Assembly: GCA_046349435.1 (NCBI GenBank)
Contig: JAXMCI010000003.1
Span: 248,001 to 312,000 of the forward strand
Reading direction: 5' to 3'
Length of the DNA stretch: 64,000 nt
Origin: JAXMCI01 sp046349435
GTDB taxonomy: Bacteria > Pseudomonadota > Alphaproteobacteria > Dongiales > Dongiaceae
This document shows positions 7,526-15,473 of the stretch, one piece after another. The stretch's first letter is position 1, and the number at the start of each line of letters is the position of its first letter. Made by a program: the position numbers and the translations under genes. The notes under the pieces are model-generated. The model made no database searches. It had not been told where the DNA came from and saw nothing but the letters and a program-made list of their open reading frames with translations.

Positions 7526-8629
7526 TCAGGCCTCCGGTCGCGGTTGCACGGGCTCGGGCGCCGCCTGCCAGGCGATCGACAGCGCCGCCTCCAGCGCGTC
7601 GGCGCGCCGGTCGGCGGTATGCTCGTCGAGCGCCCGCTCGCGCGCCGCGCGCCCGATCGCGGCGAGCTCGGCGTCGCTGCGCTCCAGCGCGGCGACGGCC
7701 TCGTCCGGCGTGCCGGCCAGCAGGATCTCGCGCCCCGGCGCGAAGAAGGCGTCGAGCCCCTCCCACCAGTCGCTGAGCAGCGCGGCGCCGCAGGCCGCCG
7801 CCTCGAACAGCCGGCCGGACGGGCAATGGCCCAGCGCGGCCATGGCGGCGCGGGTGACGTTCAGGGTCAGGCGCGAGGAGCTGTAGAAGGCGGCGTGCTC
7901 GCCCGGCGGCAGGTGGCGCACGAAGTAGATGTTGTCGGTCCAGGGGAAGCCCTGCGGGTACTGCGCCCCGGCGATGACGAAGCGCAGCGCCGGCCGCCGG
8001 CGGGCCGGCTCGATCAGCAGCGCCTCGAGCGCCGCCTGGCGATCCTCGGCATAGGTGCCGATGTAGGAGAGGTCGGCGCGGTAGCGCTCGACCGGCGCCA
8101 CCGGCCGGTGCAGGGCGGGGTCGACGCTGCCGTTGAGCGGCAGCACGCGGCGCGCGCCGAGGCGCTCGCGCAGCCGGTCGAGCGCCGCGCCGCCGGTGTA
8201 GCTCAGCACGAGGTCGTAGCCCGCCAGCCCGTGCGGCCCGACATAGGCGACCGTCTCGCCGCGGGCCAGCCGGTCGAGCGTGACCGGCGTGTCGAGGTCG
8301 TAGAAGACGGCGAGCGGCGGCGCCAGCTCGCCGAGCAGCGCCTCGGCGGCGAGCGCATCCGGGGAGTAGGAGGTCACGATGGCCGCGTCGGCATCTCGGA
8401 CATGCGCGCGGGCGCTCGGCAGCACCGACGCCCAGTCGGGATAGAGGATCAGGTCGCCGCCGGGGAGCTCGGTCAGGTCGCGATGCTCGGCATACCAGGG
8501 AACGTCGCGCTCGAGGAAGACGATGCGGTGGCCGCGCCGGATCAGCGCGTCGCACAGCGCCCGCCACAGCGCGGCATGGCCGTTGCCCCAGGAGGAGCTG
8601 ATCGCCAGGCCGAAGATGACGAGCTTCAT
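7526..8629 (-). CDS. CgeB-like glycosyltransferase, paralog 1
   Basis: A 367-aa GT-B-like protein of the CgeB family. The N-terminus LVIFGLAISSSWGNGHAALW carries the SxxWGNGHA signature shared with the next two genes. The middle shows YDLVLSYTGGAALDRLRERL and NGSVDPALHRPV, and the C-terminus GHCPSGRLFEAAACGAALLS followed by FAPGREILLA. CgeB proteins are spore-coat and surface-glycan glycosyltransferases; the catalytic details here are not known. It is one of four related genes in a row, most likely made by duplication. The start ATG at 8629 is ten bases after the preceding stop. Confidence 0.82.
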   Translation of the reverse strand: MKLVIFGLAISSSWGNGHAALWRALCDALIRRGHRIVFLERDVPWYAEHRDLTELPGGDLILYPDWASVLPSARAHVRDADAAIVTSYSPDALAAEALLGELAPPLAVFYDLDTPVTLDRLARGETVAYVGPHGLAGYDLVLSYTGGAALDRLRERLGARRVLPLNGSVDPALHRPVAPVERYRADLSYIGTYAEDRQAALEALLIEPARRRPALRFVIAGAQYPQGFPWTDNIYFVRHLPPGEHAAFYSSSRLTLNVTRAAMAALGHCPSGRLFEAAACGAALLSDWWEGLDAFFAPGREILLAGTPDEAVAALERSDAELAAIGRAARERALDEHTADRRADALEAALSIAWQAAPEPVQPRPEA

Positions 8630-8638
8630 CGCGCCGCC

Positions 8639-9757
8639 TCAGGCCACCGTGCGCCGGCCCTGGGCCAGCCGGTCGAGCGCCGCCAGCGCGTGGCCTTCGA
8701 GCTCCGCCGCGCGATGGGCGCCGGTGTGGCGGGCGAGCACGCGGCTGCGGGCGCGGGCGGCGATCTCCAGCCGCCGCTCCTCCGGCAGGCGGCGCAGGAT
8801 CGCCAGCGCCTCCTCGGCGGTGCGCGCCACCAGGATCTCCTCGCCCGGCGCGAAGATCGCCTCGAGGCCGGGCCAGGAATCGCTGACGATCGGCACGCCG
8901 CAGGCGGCGGCCTCGAACAGCCGCACGCTCGGCGAGTGGCCGAGCCGCACCATGTCGGCGCGGGTGACGTTGAGGGTGAAGCGCTGGGCGCAGTAGAAGG
9001 CGGCGTGCTCGGCGGGCGCCAGATGCTCGACCCGCTCGACATTGCCGGGCCAGGCGATGTCCGACGGGTAGAGCGGGCCGGCGACGACGAAGCGGCCGCG
9101 GCGCCAGCGCCGGGCGGAGCCGCAGAGCAGCCGCTCCAGGGTCGGCTGGCGGTCGGCGCCGTAGGTGCCGAGATAGCCCATGTCCCAGCGCGGCGCGACC
9201 GCGACCGGGCGATAGAGCTCGGGGTCGGCCGAGCAGTAGAGGGCGCGGGCGGCCGGCGCGCCGTGCCGCCGCTCGAGCCGCCGCAGCACCGGCCCGCCGG
9301 TGAAGGAGAGATAGAGGTCGTAGCCGGGGATCAGCTCCGGCGTGAGATAGAAGCAGTCGCCGCGGGCGAGCGCGGCCAGCGTCACCGGCGTGTCGATGTC
9401 GTAGAAGGCGGTGGCGCCCCGCGCCGTCTGCTGCACGAAGCGGCCGACCGCGATGCCCTCGGGCACGTAGGAGCCGACCAGCACCAGGTCGGCGGCGCCG
9501 ATCGCCGCGCCCCAGCGCTCGCGCAGCTCCTGCAGCCCGTCATAGAGGCGGGTCGTGCCGTGCGGCGGCACCGGGCAGTCGCGGTTGTCGCGATACCAGG
9601 GCTTGTCCCATTCGAGGAACAGCACGCGATGGCCGCGCTCGACCAGGCCGCGCACCAGGCCGCGGAAGGTGGTGGCATGGCCGTTGCCCCAGGAGGAGGT
9701 GATGGTCAGCCCGAGGATGACGATGTCGAGCGGGCGGTGCGGCGTGCGCGCCTGCAT
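8639..9757 (-). CDS. CgeB-like glycosyltransferase, paralog 2
   Basis: A 372-aa paralog of the gene that follows it. It shares VILGLTITSSWGNGHATTFR, YDLYLSFTGGPVLRRLERRH, CSADPELYRPV and GHSPSVRLFEAAACGVPIVS near the same positions. It is the closest of the four copies to paralog 1. It starts with ATG at 9757, one base after the stop of paralog 3 on the minus strand. A separate acceptor or linkage for each copy is likely, since the cluster keeps all four open; that is inference. Confidence 0.82.
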   Translation of the reverse strand: MQARTPHRPLDIVILGLTITSSWGNGHATTFRGLVRGLVERGHRVLFLEWDKPWYRDNRDCPVPPHGTTRLYDGLQELRERWGAAIGAADLVLVGSYVPEGIAVGRFVQQTARGATAFYDIDTPVTLAALARGDCFYLTPELIPGYDLYLSFTGGPVLRRLERRHGAPAARALYCSADPELYRPVAVAPRWDMGYLGTYGADRQPTLERLLCGSARRWRRGRFVVAGPLYPSDIAWPGNVERVEHLAPAEHAAFYCAQRFTLNVTRADMVRLGHSPSVRLFEAAACGVPIVSDSWPGLEAIFAPGEEILVARTAEEALAILRRLPEERRLEIAARARSRVLARHTGAHRAAELEGHALAALDRLAQGRRTVA

Positions 9758-9758
9758 C

Positions 9759-10853
9759 TCAGGCCGGCGCTCCCGCGAGCGCCGCCTCCAGCCGGGCGAC
9801 GCGCTGCTCGTAGCTGTGCTCGGCGCGCGCCCGGCGCTGCGCCGCGCGGCCGATGGCGCGCGCCCGGTCCGGGGTCAGCGCGGCGAGATGCGCGGCGACG
9901 CCCGCGCCGTCGGCGGCGACCAGGATCTCGCGGCCGGGCTCGAAGAACTGCTCGATGCCCTCCCAGGCATCGGTGATCATGCACGCGCCGGCCCCGGCCG
10001 CCTCGAAGACCCGCGTCGCCGGGCTGAAGCCGTAGCGCGCCATGCTTTCGCGGCTGACGTTGAGCACGGCGCCGGCCGAGGCGTTGAAGGCGTTGTGCTC
10101 CGCCGTCGGCACGTGGCCGAGCCAGGCGACGTTGCCGGGCAGCGGCTTGCCGCCCCAGCCATTGCCGCCGAGCACGAAGCGGCGCTCGGGCAGCGCCGCC
10201 GCCACCGACAGGAAGAAGGAGTCGATGCGCGCCTCGCGGTCGGGCAGGCGGTTGGCGAGCAGCGCCAGGTCGCAGGCGAAGCGCCCGTCGGGCGCGACGC
10301 CGTGATGGGTATCCGGGTCGAGCCCGTTATAGATCGGCACGCAGGCCCGCGCGCCGAGCACGCGATAGGCCTCGACCACCGGCGCGCCGCCGCCATAGGT
10401 GAGGATCAGGTCGTAGCGCGGGATCAGGGGGCGGAACGGGTCGTCCGGGTCGCCCTGGACGCGGTCGAGCGTGGCCGGGGCGTCGACGTCCCAGAAGGCG
10501 GCGAGCCGGCCCGGGCGCCGGAGGTCGGCGACGGCCGCCTCGAGCAGCACGTCGAAGACGCCGACGCCGCTCGCCTTGATCACCAGGTCCGCCGCCTTCG
10601 CCGCGTCCAGCGCGCGCTCGACGCCGCTCTCGCCGGACGCGTCGTAGACGACGACGCGGGCCCAGTCGGGATCGGCGATGTCGCGATGGCGCTGCCGGTC
10701 GTAGGCGTCCGGCTCGTAGAAGGTGATGCGGTGACCGCGGCGGGCGAGCGCCCGCAGCACGCCGCGATAGTAGGTGGCGGCGCCGTTCCAATAGGCCGAG
10801 ACGAGGCTCGAGCCGAAGAAGGCGATGGCGAGCGGTTCAGGAGAGCGCGCCAT
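9759..10853 (-). CDS. CgeB-like glycosyltransferase, paralog 3
   Basis: A 364-aa protein of the same family. The N-terminal signature is IAFFGSSLVSAYWNGAATYY, followed by YDLILTYGGGAPVVEAYRVL, YNGLDPDTHHGV and GFSPATRVFEAAGAGACMIT. The start ATG at 10853 (MARSPEP) is chosen because it gives the same N-terminal length as its relatives. A longer frame reaching 10952 only reads the coding region of the next gene. The gene overlaps the end of paralog 4 by 17 bases. Confidence 0.8.
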   Translation of the reverse strand: MARSPEPLAIAFFGSSLVSAYWNGAATYYRGVLRALARRGHRITFYEPDAYDRQRHRDIADPDWARVVVYDASGESGVERALDAAKAADLVIKASGVGVFDVLLEAAVADLRRPGRLAAFWDVDAPATLDRVQGDPDDPFRPLIPRYDLILTYGGGAPVVEAYRVLGARACVPIYNGLDPDTHHGVAPDGRFACDLALLANRLPDREARIDSFFLSVAAALPERRFVLGGNGWGGKPLPGNVAWLGHVPTAEHNAFNASAGAVLNVSRESMARYGFSPATRVFEAAGAGACMITDAWEGIEQFFEPGREILVAADGAGVAAHLAALTPDRARAIGRAAQRRARAEHSYEQRVARLEAALAGAPA

Positions 10854-11982
10854 GCCGGACCTCCTGGCGGACCTCCTGGCGGGCCGGCGCGAGCGGGGAT
10901 CCGAGCTCGGCGGCGATGGCCAGCAGCGCGTCGACGCGATGGCGGCAGCCATGGCGGGCCAGCACCGTGGCGCGTCCGCGGGCGGCGAGCGCCGCGGCGG
11001 CCTCGCGATCCCCGGTCAGCAGCCGCAGCTGCCGGCGCATCGCCGCGCCGTCCGCGGCGACGAGATAGTCGCTGCCCGGCGTGAACAGGCCCTCGATGTC
11101 GTCCCACGGCGCGCTGACCAGCGGGATGCCGCAGGCCAGCGCCTCGAACACCCGGATGGTCGGGATGCCGGGGAGCTGGCGGGCATAGGGCCGGCGCGGC
11201 ACGTGCACGGTGCAGCGCGCCGCGGCGAAGGCGCGTGGCACGGCCGGGTTCGGCAGGTAGCCGGCGAACTCGATCCCGGCGGCGGCCAGCGCGGCGCGCC
11301 CGGCGTCGGGATAGCGCACGCCGTGGACGCGGGCGGCGAGCCTGAGGTCGCGCACCGGGTCGACGAGGAACTCGGCGAGCTCGGCGCTGCGCTCCTCGTC
11401 GCCCCAGTTGCCGATCCAGACGAGGTCGCGCTGGCGCGGGATCTCCGGATGCGGCCGGAACCGCTCGGTGTCGGCCGCCTCGTGCCAGACGAAGACGCGC
11501 CGGCCCCAGCCCTGCCGCCGGTAGGTCTCGGCGAGCGTCGCGCCGAAGGCGAGCACGCCGTCATAGGCCGAGAGGTCGTAGGCGGCGAGCGCGGCGGGGT
11601 CGCTGACGGCGCGGTGATGGGTGTCGTGGAACAGCAGCAGGTAGCGGCCGCCGGCGCGGCGGTGCCGGCCGATGCGGGCGACCAGCGCCGGGTCGGTCCA
11701 TTCGTGGACCAGCACGAGCCCGGCGCCGTCCAGCGCCGCGTCGAGGTCGAGGTCCGGCCAGTAGGGCCGGGTGGCGAGGCCGGGATAGGCGGCCTGCCAG
11801 GCGGCCAGCGCGCTGGCGCCGTGGTCGCGGACCAGGTTGGCGGCGCTCCAGCCATTGGCCGGCTCGCGCGCCTCGACCGCGAAGCCGCGCGCCGCGAGCT
11901 CGGCGAGCACGCCGCGCAGGAAGTGGGCGTTGCCGTGATTCCAGTCGGAGGCGAGCGAGTGGCAGAACAGGACGATGCGCAT
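10837..11982 (-). CDS. CgeB-like glycosyltransferase, paralog 4
   Basis: A 381-aa member, the most divergent of the four. The N-terminus VLFCHSLASDWNHGNAHFLR varies the signature to SDWNHGNAH. The later blocks are YDGVLAFGATLAETYRRQGW, HEAADTERFRPH and IPTIRVFEALACGIPLVSAP. It lies first among the four in transcription order. Its C-terminus has a short repeat, RQEVRQEVR, from a 12-base duplication near 10857-10880. As with the others, a surface-glycan glycosyltransferase is the best reading, without a defined substrate. Confidence 0.8.
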   Translation of the reverse strand: MRIVLFCHSLASDWNHGNAHFLRGVLAELAARGFAVEAREPANGWSAANLVRDHGASALAAWQAAYPGLATRPYWPDLDLDAALDGAGLVLVHEWTDPALVARIGRHRRAGGRYLLLFHDTHHRAVSDPAALAAYDLSAYDGVLAFGATLAETYRRQGWGRRVFVWHEAADTERFRPHPEIPRQRDLVWIGNWGDEERSAELAEFLVDPVRDLRLAARVHGVRYPDAGRAALAAAGIEFAGYLPNPAVPRAFAAARCTVHVPRRPYARQLPGIPTIRVFEALACGIPLVSAPWDDIEGLFTPGSDYLVAADGAAMRRQLRLLTGDREAAAALAARGRATVLARHGCRHRVDALLAIAAELGSPLAPARQEVRQEVRHGALS

Positions 11983-11992
11983 CGGGTCGGGC

Positions 11993-13105
11993 CTAGGCGG
12001 TGGCGCGCAGCGCCGGGCGGCGCAGGCTTCGATAGAGGTCGAGCGTGCGCTCGGCCATGGCGGCGGCGGTCAGCGCGCGGGCGCGGCGGAGCGCGCGTTC
12101 GGCGAGGCGCGCGCGCTCGGCCGGCGCGGCGATCAGGCGGCGCAGCGCCTCGCCCAGCGCGGCCTCGTCGTCGGGCGGCACGAACAGCGCGGCGCCGGCC
12201 CAGGTCTCGCGCAGCGAGGCGATGTCGCCCAGCACCAGCGCGCAGCCCCCCGCGGCCGCCTCGAGCACGGAGAGGCCGAACGGCTCGTAGCGGGCGGGCA
12301 GGGCATAGATGGCGGCGCGCGCCATGCGTGCCCGGACCGCGGCCTGCGGCAGGCGGCCGAGCGCCTCCGCATGGCGCAGCGCGAGGACGCCCCCGGCGGG
12401 ATGGGCGGGATCGCCGGCGATCGCCACCGGCCAGGGCAGGCCGGCGGCGACGCGGTCGAGCAGCGCCAGGTTCTTGGCCGGGTCCCACAGCCGGCCGGCG
12501 GCGAGCACGACGGCGTCGCGCTCCGCGGCCGCGGGCGGCGCGTCGGCGAGGCCGTGCGGGATCACCATGCGGGCGGCAGGCCGCGCGCCATAGGCGCGCT
12601 CGAGATCGGCCAGCACGGCGGCGGTGGGCGCGACCAGCCGGTGGGCGCCGGCGAGGCCGGCCGCGACGCGCCGGCGATAGGGCTGCCAGTCCGGCGGCGC
12701 GGCGCGTCCCTCGACGTGACGGAACCAGGAGAGGACGTCGGAATGGGCGACCATCAGCACTGGCGCGCCGAGCTCGCAGGCGCCGTGCGCATAGTCGTTG
12801 AGATGGACGATGTCGGGCCGCCAGCGCCGGGCGAGCGCCCGCAGCCAGCCGGACCGGCCGGCGAAGTCGGCCTCGCCGCCCGGCTGCCATTCCAGGCTGA
12901 AGTCGGAGTCCTCGAGCCGGAGATTGCCGAGCGCCGCCGCGGCGGCGCGCTGGTCGGGCGAGGGCCGCGGGCCGAAGGTCGCGAGCAGGATGCGCACGCC
13001 GTGCGGCGCCAATGCCCGCGCCAGGGTCAGCGCGTAGCTCCACACCCCGCCGACGGCGTCGGCGGTCATCAGCAGGCGGAGGGGCGGCGGCGCGGCCCGC
13101 GCCAT
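11993..13105 (-). CDS. Glycosyltransferase, GT4 type
   Basis: A 370-aa GT-B glycosyltransferase. The N-terminus has the Gly-rich loop LMTADAVGGVWSYALTLARA and IVHLNDYAHG. The C-terminal domain has VVLAAGRLWDPAKNLALLDR, an EX7E motif in YEPFGLSVLEAAAGG, and LFVPPDDEAALGEALRRLI. It starts with ATG at 13105, sharing one base with the stop of the radical SAM gene (TGATG), so translation is coupled. It is the second GT4 of the cluster and is unrelated in detail to the four CgeB-like genes. Confidence 0.88.
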   Translation of the reverse strand: MARAAPPPLRLLMTADAVGGVWSYALTLARALAPHGVRILLATFGPRPSPDQRAAAAALGNLRLEDSDFSLEWQPGGEADFAGRSGWLRALARRWRPDIVHLNDYAHGACELGAPVLMVAHSDVLSWFRHVEGRAAPPDWQPYRRRVAAGLAGAHRLVAPTAAVLADLERAYGARPAARMVIPHGLADAPPAAAERDAVVLAAGRLWDPAKNLALLDRVAAGLPWPVAIAGDPAHPAGGVLALRHAEALGRLPQAAVRARMARAAIYALPARYEPFGLSVLEAAAGGCALVLGDIASLRETWAGAALFVPPDDEAALGEALRRLIAAPAERARLAERALRRARALTAAAMAERTLDLYRSLRRPALRATA

Positions 13106-14397
13106 CACCGGGCGACGGCCTCCAGCTCGGCCAGGCGGCGCGGGCGCTCCTCCTGGATGTCGCTGAAGGCGGCGTGGCGGTCGAGATAGTGCTCGAGCGC
13201 CCGTTCCCAGGCGTGGTCGTCGGGCAGGCCCCAGAGCTTGCCGTAGTCGGGCGAGCCGGGATAGGGGAACAGCGGCACCGGCTTGTTGGCCCAGACGCCG
13301 TGCCGCTGCAGCGTCGCGCGCCAGTCCTCGATGGCCGCCTCGTCGTCGTCGCCGGCGGCGATCAGGTTGGCCTGGACGAAGGGCACCACCCGCTTGGCGA
13401 GGATCAGCCGCTCGGTCAGCCCGGCGGTCGACATGCGGCAATCCTTGTCGAGGCGGTCGCGCCCCTCGGGCGTCAGGCTCTCGACGCCGGCCTCGATCGA
13501 GACGCAGCCGGCGCGCCCGAGCAGCTCGATCATCTCCGGCTTCCACAGGTCGATCCGCGTCTGCACGCCGAACCGCACCTCGCGCTCGACCAGCGCCTCG
13601 AGCAGCGGCCGGTTCGGCAGGAAGATCTCGTCGACGAAGTAGACATAGGCGACGCCGGCGGCGATCAGGCCGTCGAGCTCCTCGAGGATGACCGGCAGCG
13701 GCCGGCGCCGGTAGCGGTCGCGGAAGTTCTCCTTGGCGCAGAAGCTGCAGTGATAGGGGCAGCCGCGCGAGGTCTCCATCTCGGCGCCGGGCGCGTCGGG
13801 CGCGGCGTCGAAGCGGTGATGGTGGTGGTGGTGGCGGCGGAGCAGGCCGGCGGGCCAGCGCAGCGCCGGCAGGGCGGCGAGGTCGGCCGCCTGCGGCCCG
13901 CCCTGCAGGCGCACCTCGCCCCAGGCCTCGTAGCAGAGGCCGGGGATCTCGCCCCAGCCGGAGCGGTCGGCATTGGCCAGGCGCGCCAGCACCTCCTCGC
14001 ACTCGCCCATGACCACGACATCGACGCCGAGCTTGGCCAGCGTCGCCCGCGGCGTGGTCGAGCCGTGCGGCCCGATCGCGACGGTGAGCCCGGCATGGCG
14101 GCGCAGCGCGGCCAGGGTCAGCATCGGCACGCGCAGCTCCGGCGGAGCGCAGCGCCAGAAGAGATAGGAGGGCGCGGTGGTCACCACCGTCATGTCGGGC
14201 GCGAAAGCGGCAAGCCGGTCCGCCATGGCGCCTGGCGTCAGCCCCTCGAGCTGGCCGTCGAGCAGCAGCACCTCGTGGCCGTCCCGCTCGAGCAGCGCCG
14301 CGGCATAGCCGTACTCGAGCGGCAGATGCGGCTCGCGGCAGCCGAAATAGATGCTGCCGGCGAAGCTCCAGTCGGGATTGACCAGCGCGACGCGCAT
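13105..14397 (-). CDS. B12-binding radical SAM protein (TIGR04295-like)
   Basis: A 430-aa protein with an N-terminal cobalamin-binding-type Rossmann domain (MRVALVNPDW to about 145, including MGECEEVLARLA) and a radical SAM domain. The iron-sulfur motif is C213-x3-C217-x2-C220 in TSRGCPYHCSFCAKENFRDR, followed by YVYFVDEIFLPN and IEAGVESLTPEGRDRLDKDC. Such enzymes carry out difficult methylations or rearrangements. In a glycan cluster a C-methylation or sugar rearrangement is plausible, but this is inference. Residues 189-194 are six consecutive His, just before the iron-sulfur motif. One-base overlaps on both sides couple it to its neighbours. Confidence 0.85.
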   Translation of the reverse strand: MRVALVNPDWSFAGSIYFGCREPHLPLEYGYAAALLERDGHEVLLLDGQLEGLTPGAMADRLAAFAPDMTVVTTAPSYLFWRCAPPELRVPMLTLAALRRHAGLTVAIGPHGSTTPRATLAKLGVDVVVMGECEEVLARLANADRSGWGEIPGLCYEAWGEVRLQGGPQAADLAALPALRWPAGLLRRHHHHHHRFDAAPDAPGAEMETSRGCPYHCSFCAKENFRDRYRRRPLPVILEELDGLIAAGVAYVYFVDEIFLPNRPLLEALVEREVRFGVQTRIDLWKPEMIELLGRAGCVSIEAGVESLTPEGRDRLDKDCRMSTAGLTERLILAKRVVPFVQANLIAAGDDDEAAIEDWRATLQRHGVWANKPVPLFPYPGSPDYGKLWGLPDDHAWERALEHYLDRHAAFSDIQEERPRRLAELEAVAR

Positions 14398-15473
14398 CAC
14401 GCCACCTCCTCGATCCGCCGGCCCGGCGCCCGGGCGGCGAGCCAGCGATAGAGCCGGCCGACGCCGTCGGTGACGCCGACGCGGGGCTGCCAGCCGGTGG
14501 CGGCGGAAAAGCGCCTGGTGTCGGAGATGTAGACGCGCTGGTCGCCGATCCGCCACGGCTCGTGGCGCACCGGCGGGGCGCGGCCGTCGAGCGCGGCGAT
14601 GAGGCGGAGCAGCTCGAGCAGGCTCAGCGTCCGCTGCGGGCCGCCGCCGATGTTGAAGGCGCCGCCGGCGAGCCGCGGCAGCTGCTGCTCGGCCAGCAGG
14701 AAGGCCTCGACCAGGTCGTCGACATAGAGCACGTCGCGGACCTGGCGGCCGTCGCCGTAGATGACCAGCGGCGCGCCGGCCAGCGCCTGGCGCAGGAAAT
14801 GCGCCACCCAGCCCTGGTCCTCCGTTCCGTGCTGGTGCGGGCCGTAGATGCAGCTCATCCGCAGCACCAGCGTCGGCAGGCCGAAGCTGCGGGCGTAGTC
14901 GGCGACGTACTGGTCGGCGGCCCCCTTGGAGCAGCCATAGGGACTGTGGAAGTCGAGCGGCCGGTCCTCGGCGATGCCCTGGGCCCAGGCCGAGCCGGCG
15001 GCCGGCGCGTAGCGCAGGGGCCGGGTCTCGAGCGGCAGGTCGCCGATCGCGCCATAGACCTTGTTGGTCGAGGTGAAGACCACGCCGGCGCCGGTGCCGG
15101 CCCGCCGCACCGCCTCGAGCAGCTCGATGGTGGCGCCGGCGTTGCTGCGGAAATCGGCCAGCGGGTCGGCCAGGCTGTGGGTGACGGCGACCTGCGCGGC
15201 GAGGTGGAAGACGATGCCGGCCCGCGCCACCGCCTCGCCGAGCGCCGCGCGGTCGCCGACCTCGGCGACGATCGGCTGGATGCGGTCGCCATGCTCGGCC
15301 TTCAGCCAGCGCAGATTGTCCTCGACGCCCGGGCGCGACAGGTTGTCGAGCAGGATCACCGTGCGGCCGGAGCGCGCCAGCCGGTCGGCCAGGTTGGTGC
15401 CGACGAAGCCGGCGCCGCCGGTGATCAGCGCCGGGGTGCCGCGCCCGCGGCGATGCAGGACGGCGGCGCTCAT
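14397..15473 (-). CDS. NAD-dependent sugar epimerase/dehydratase, extended SDR
   Basis: A 358-aa extended short-chain dehydrogenase. The NAD-binding GGAGFVGTN starts at residue 19, the catalytic Thr/Ser position is in STNKVYG (about 135), and the YxxxK pair is Tyr179 and Lys183 in HSPYGCSKGAADQYV. The TNKVYG signature and overall pattern resemble CDP-paratose 2-epimerase-type enzymes, but the exact sugar is uncertain. The ATG at 15473 fits the usual distance to the Gly-rich loop and overlaps the preceding stop. It likely supplies an NDP-sugar for the cluster. Confidence 0.87.
   Translation of the reverse strand: MSAAVLHRRGRGTPALITGGAGFVGTNLADRLARSGRTVILLDNLSRPGVEDNLRWLKAEHGDRIQPIVAEVGDRAALGEAVARAGIVFHLAAQVAVTHSLADPLADFRSNAGATIELLEAVRRAGTGAGVVFTSTNKVYGAIGDLPLETRPLRYAPAAGSAWAQGIAEDRPLDFHSPYGCSKGAADQYVADYARSFGLPTLVLRMSCIYGPHQHGTEDQGWVAHFLRQALAGAPLVIYGDGRQVRDVLYVDDLVEAFLLAEQQLPRLAGGAFNIGGGPQRTLSLLELLRLIAALDGRAPPVRHEPWRIGDQRVYISDTRRFSAATGWQPRVGVTDGVGRLYRWLAARAPGRRIEEVA

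Noticed and set aside
6647..9976. A 1,109-codon plus-strand open frame over the CgeB-like genes
   Set aside because: It runs antisense over several genes with clear family motifs on the other strand, and its protein is Ala/Arg/Gly-rich with no domain. In GC-rich DNA such shadows are common.
13815..13835. His6 run read as an affinity tag, meaning cloning-vector contamination
   Set aside because: It is inside an otherwise natural protein, in the middle of the gene, with native flanks and no vector sequence.
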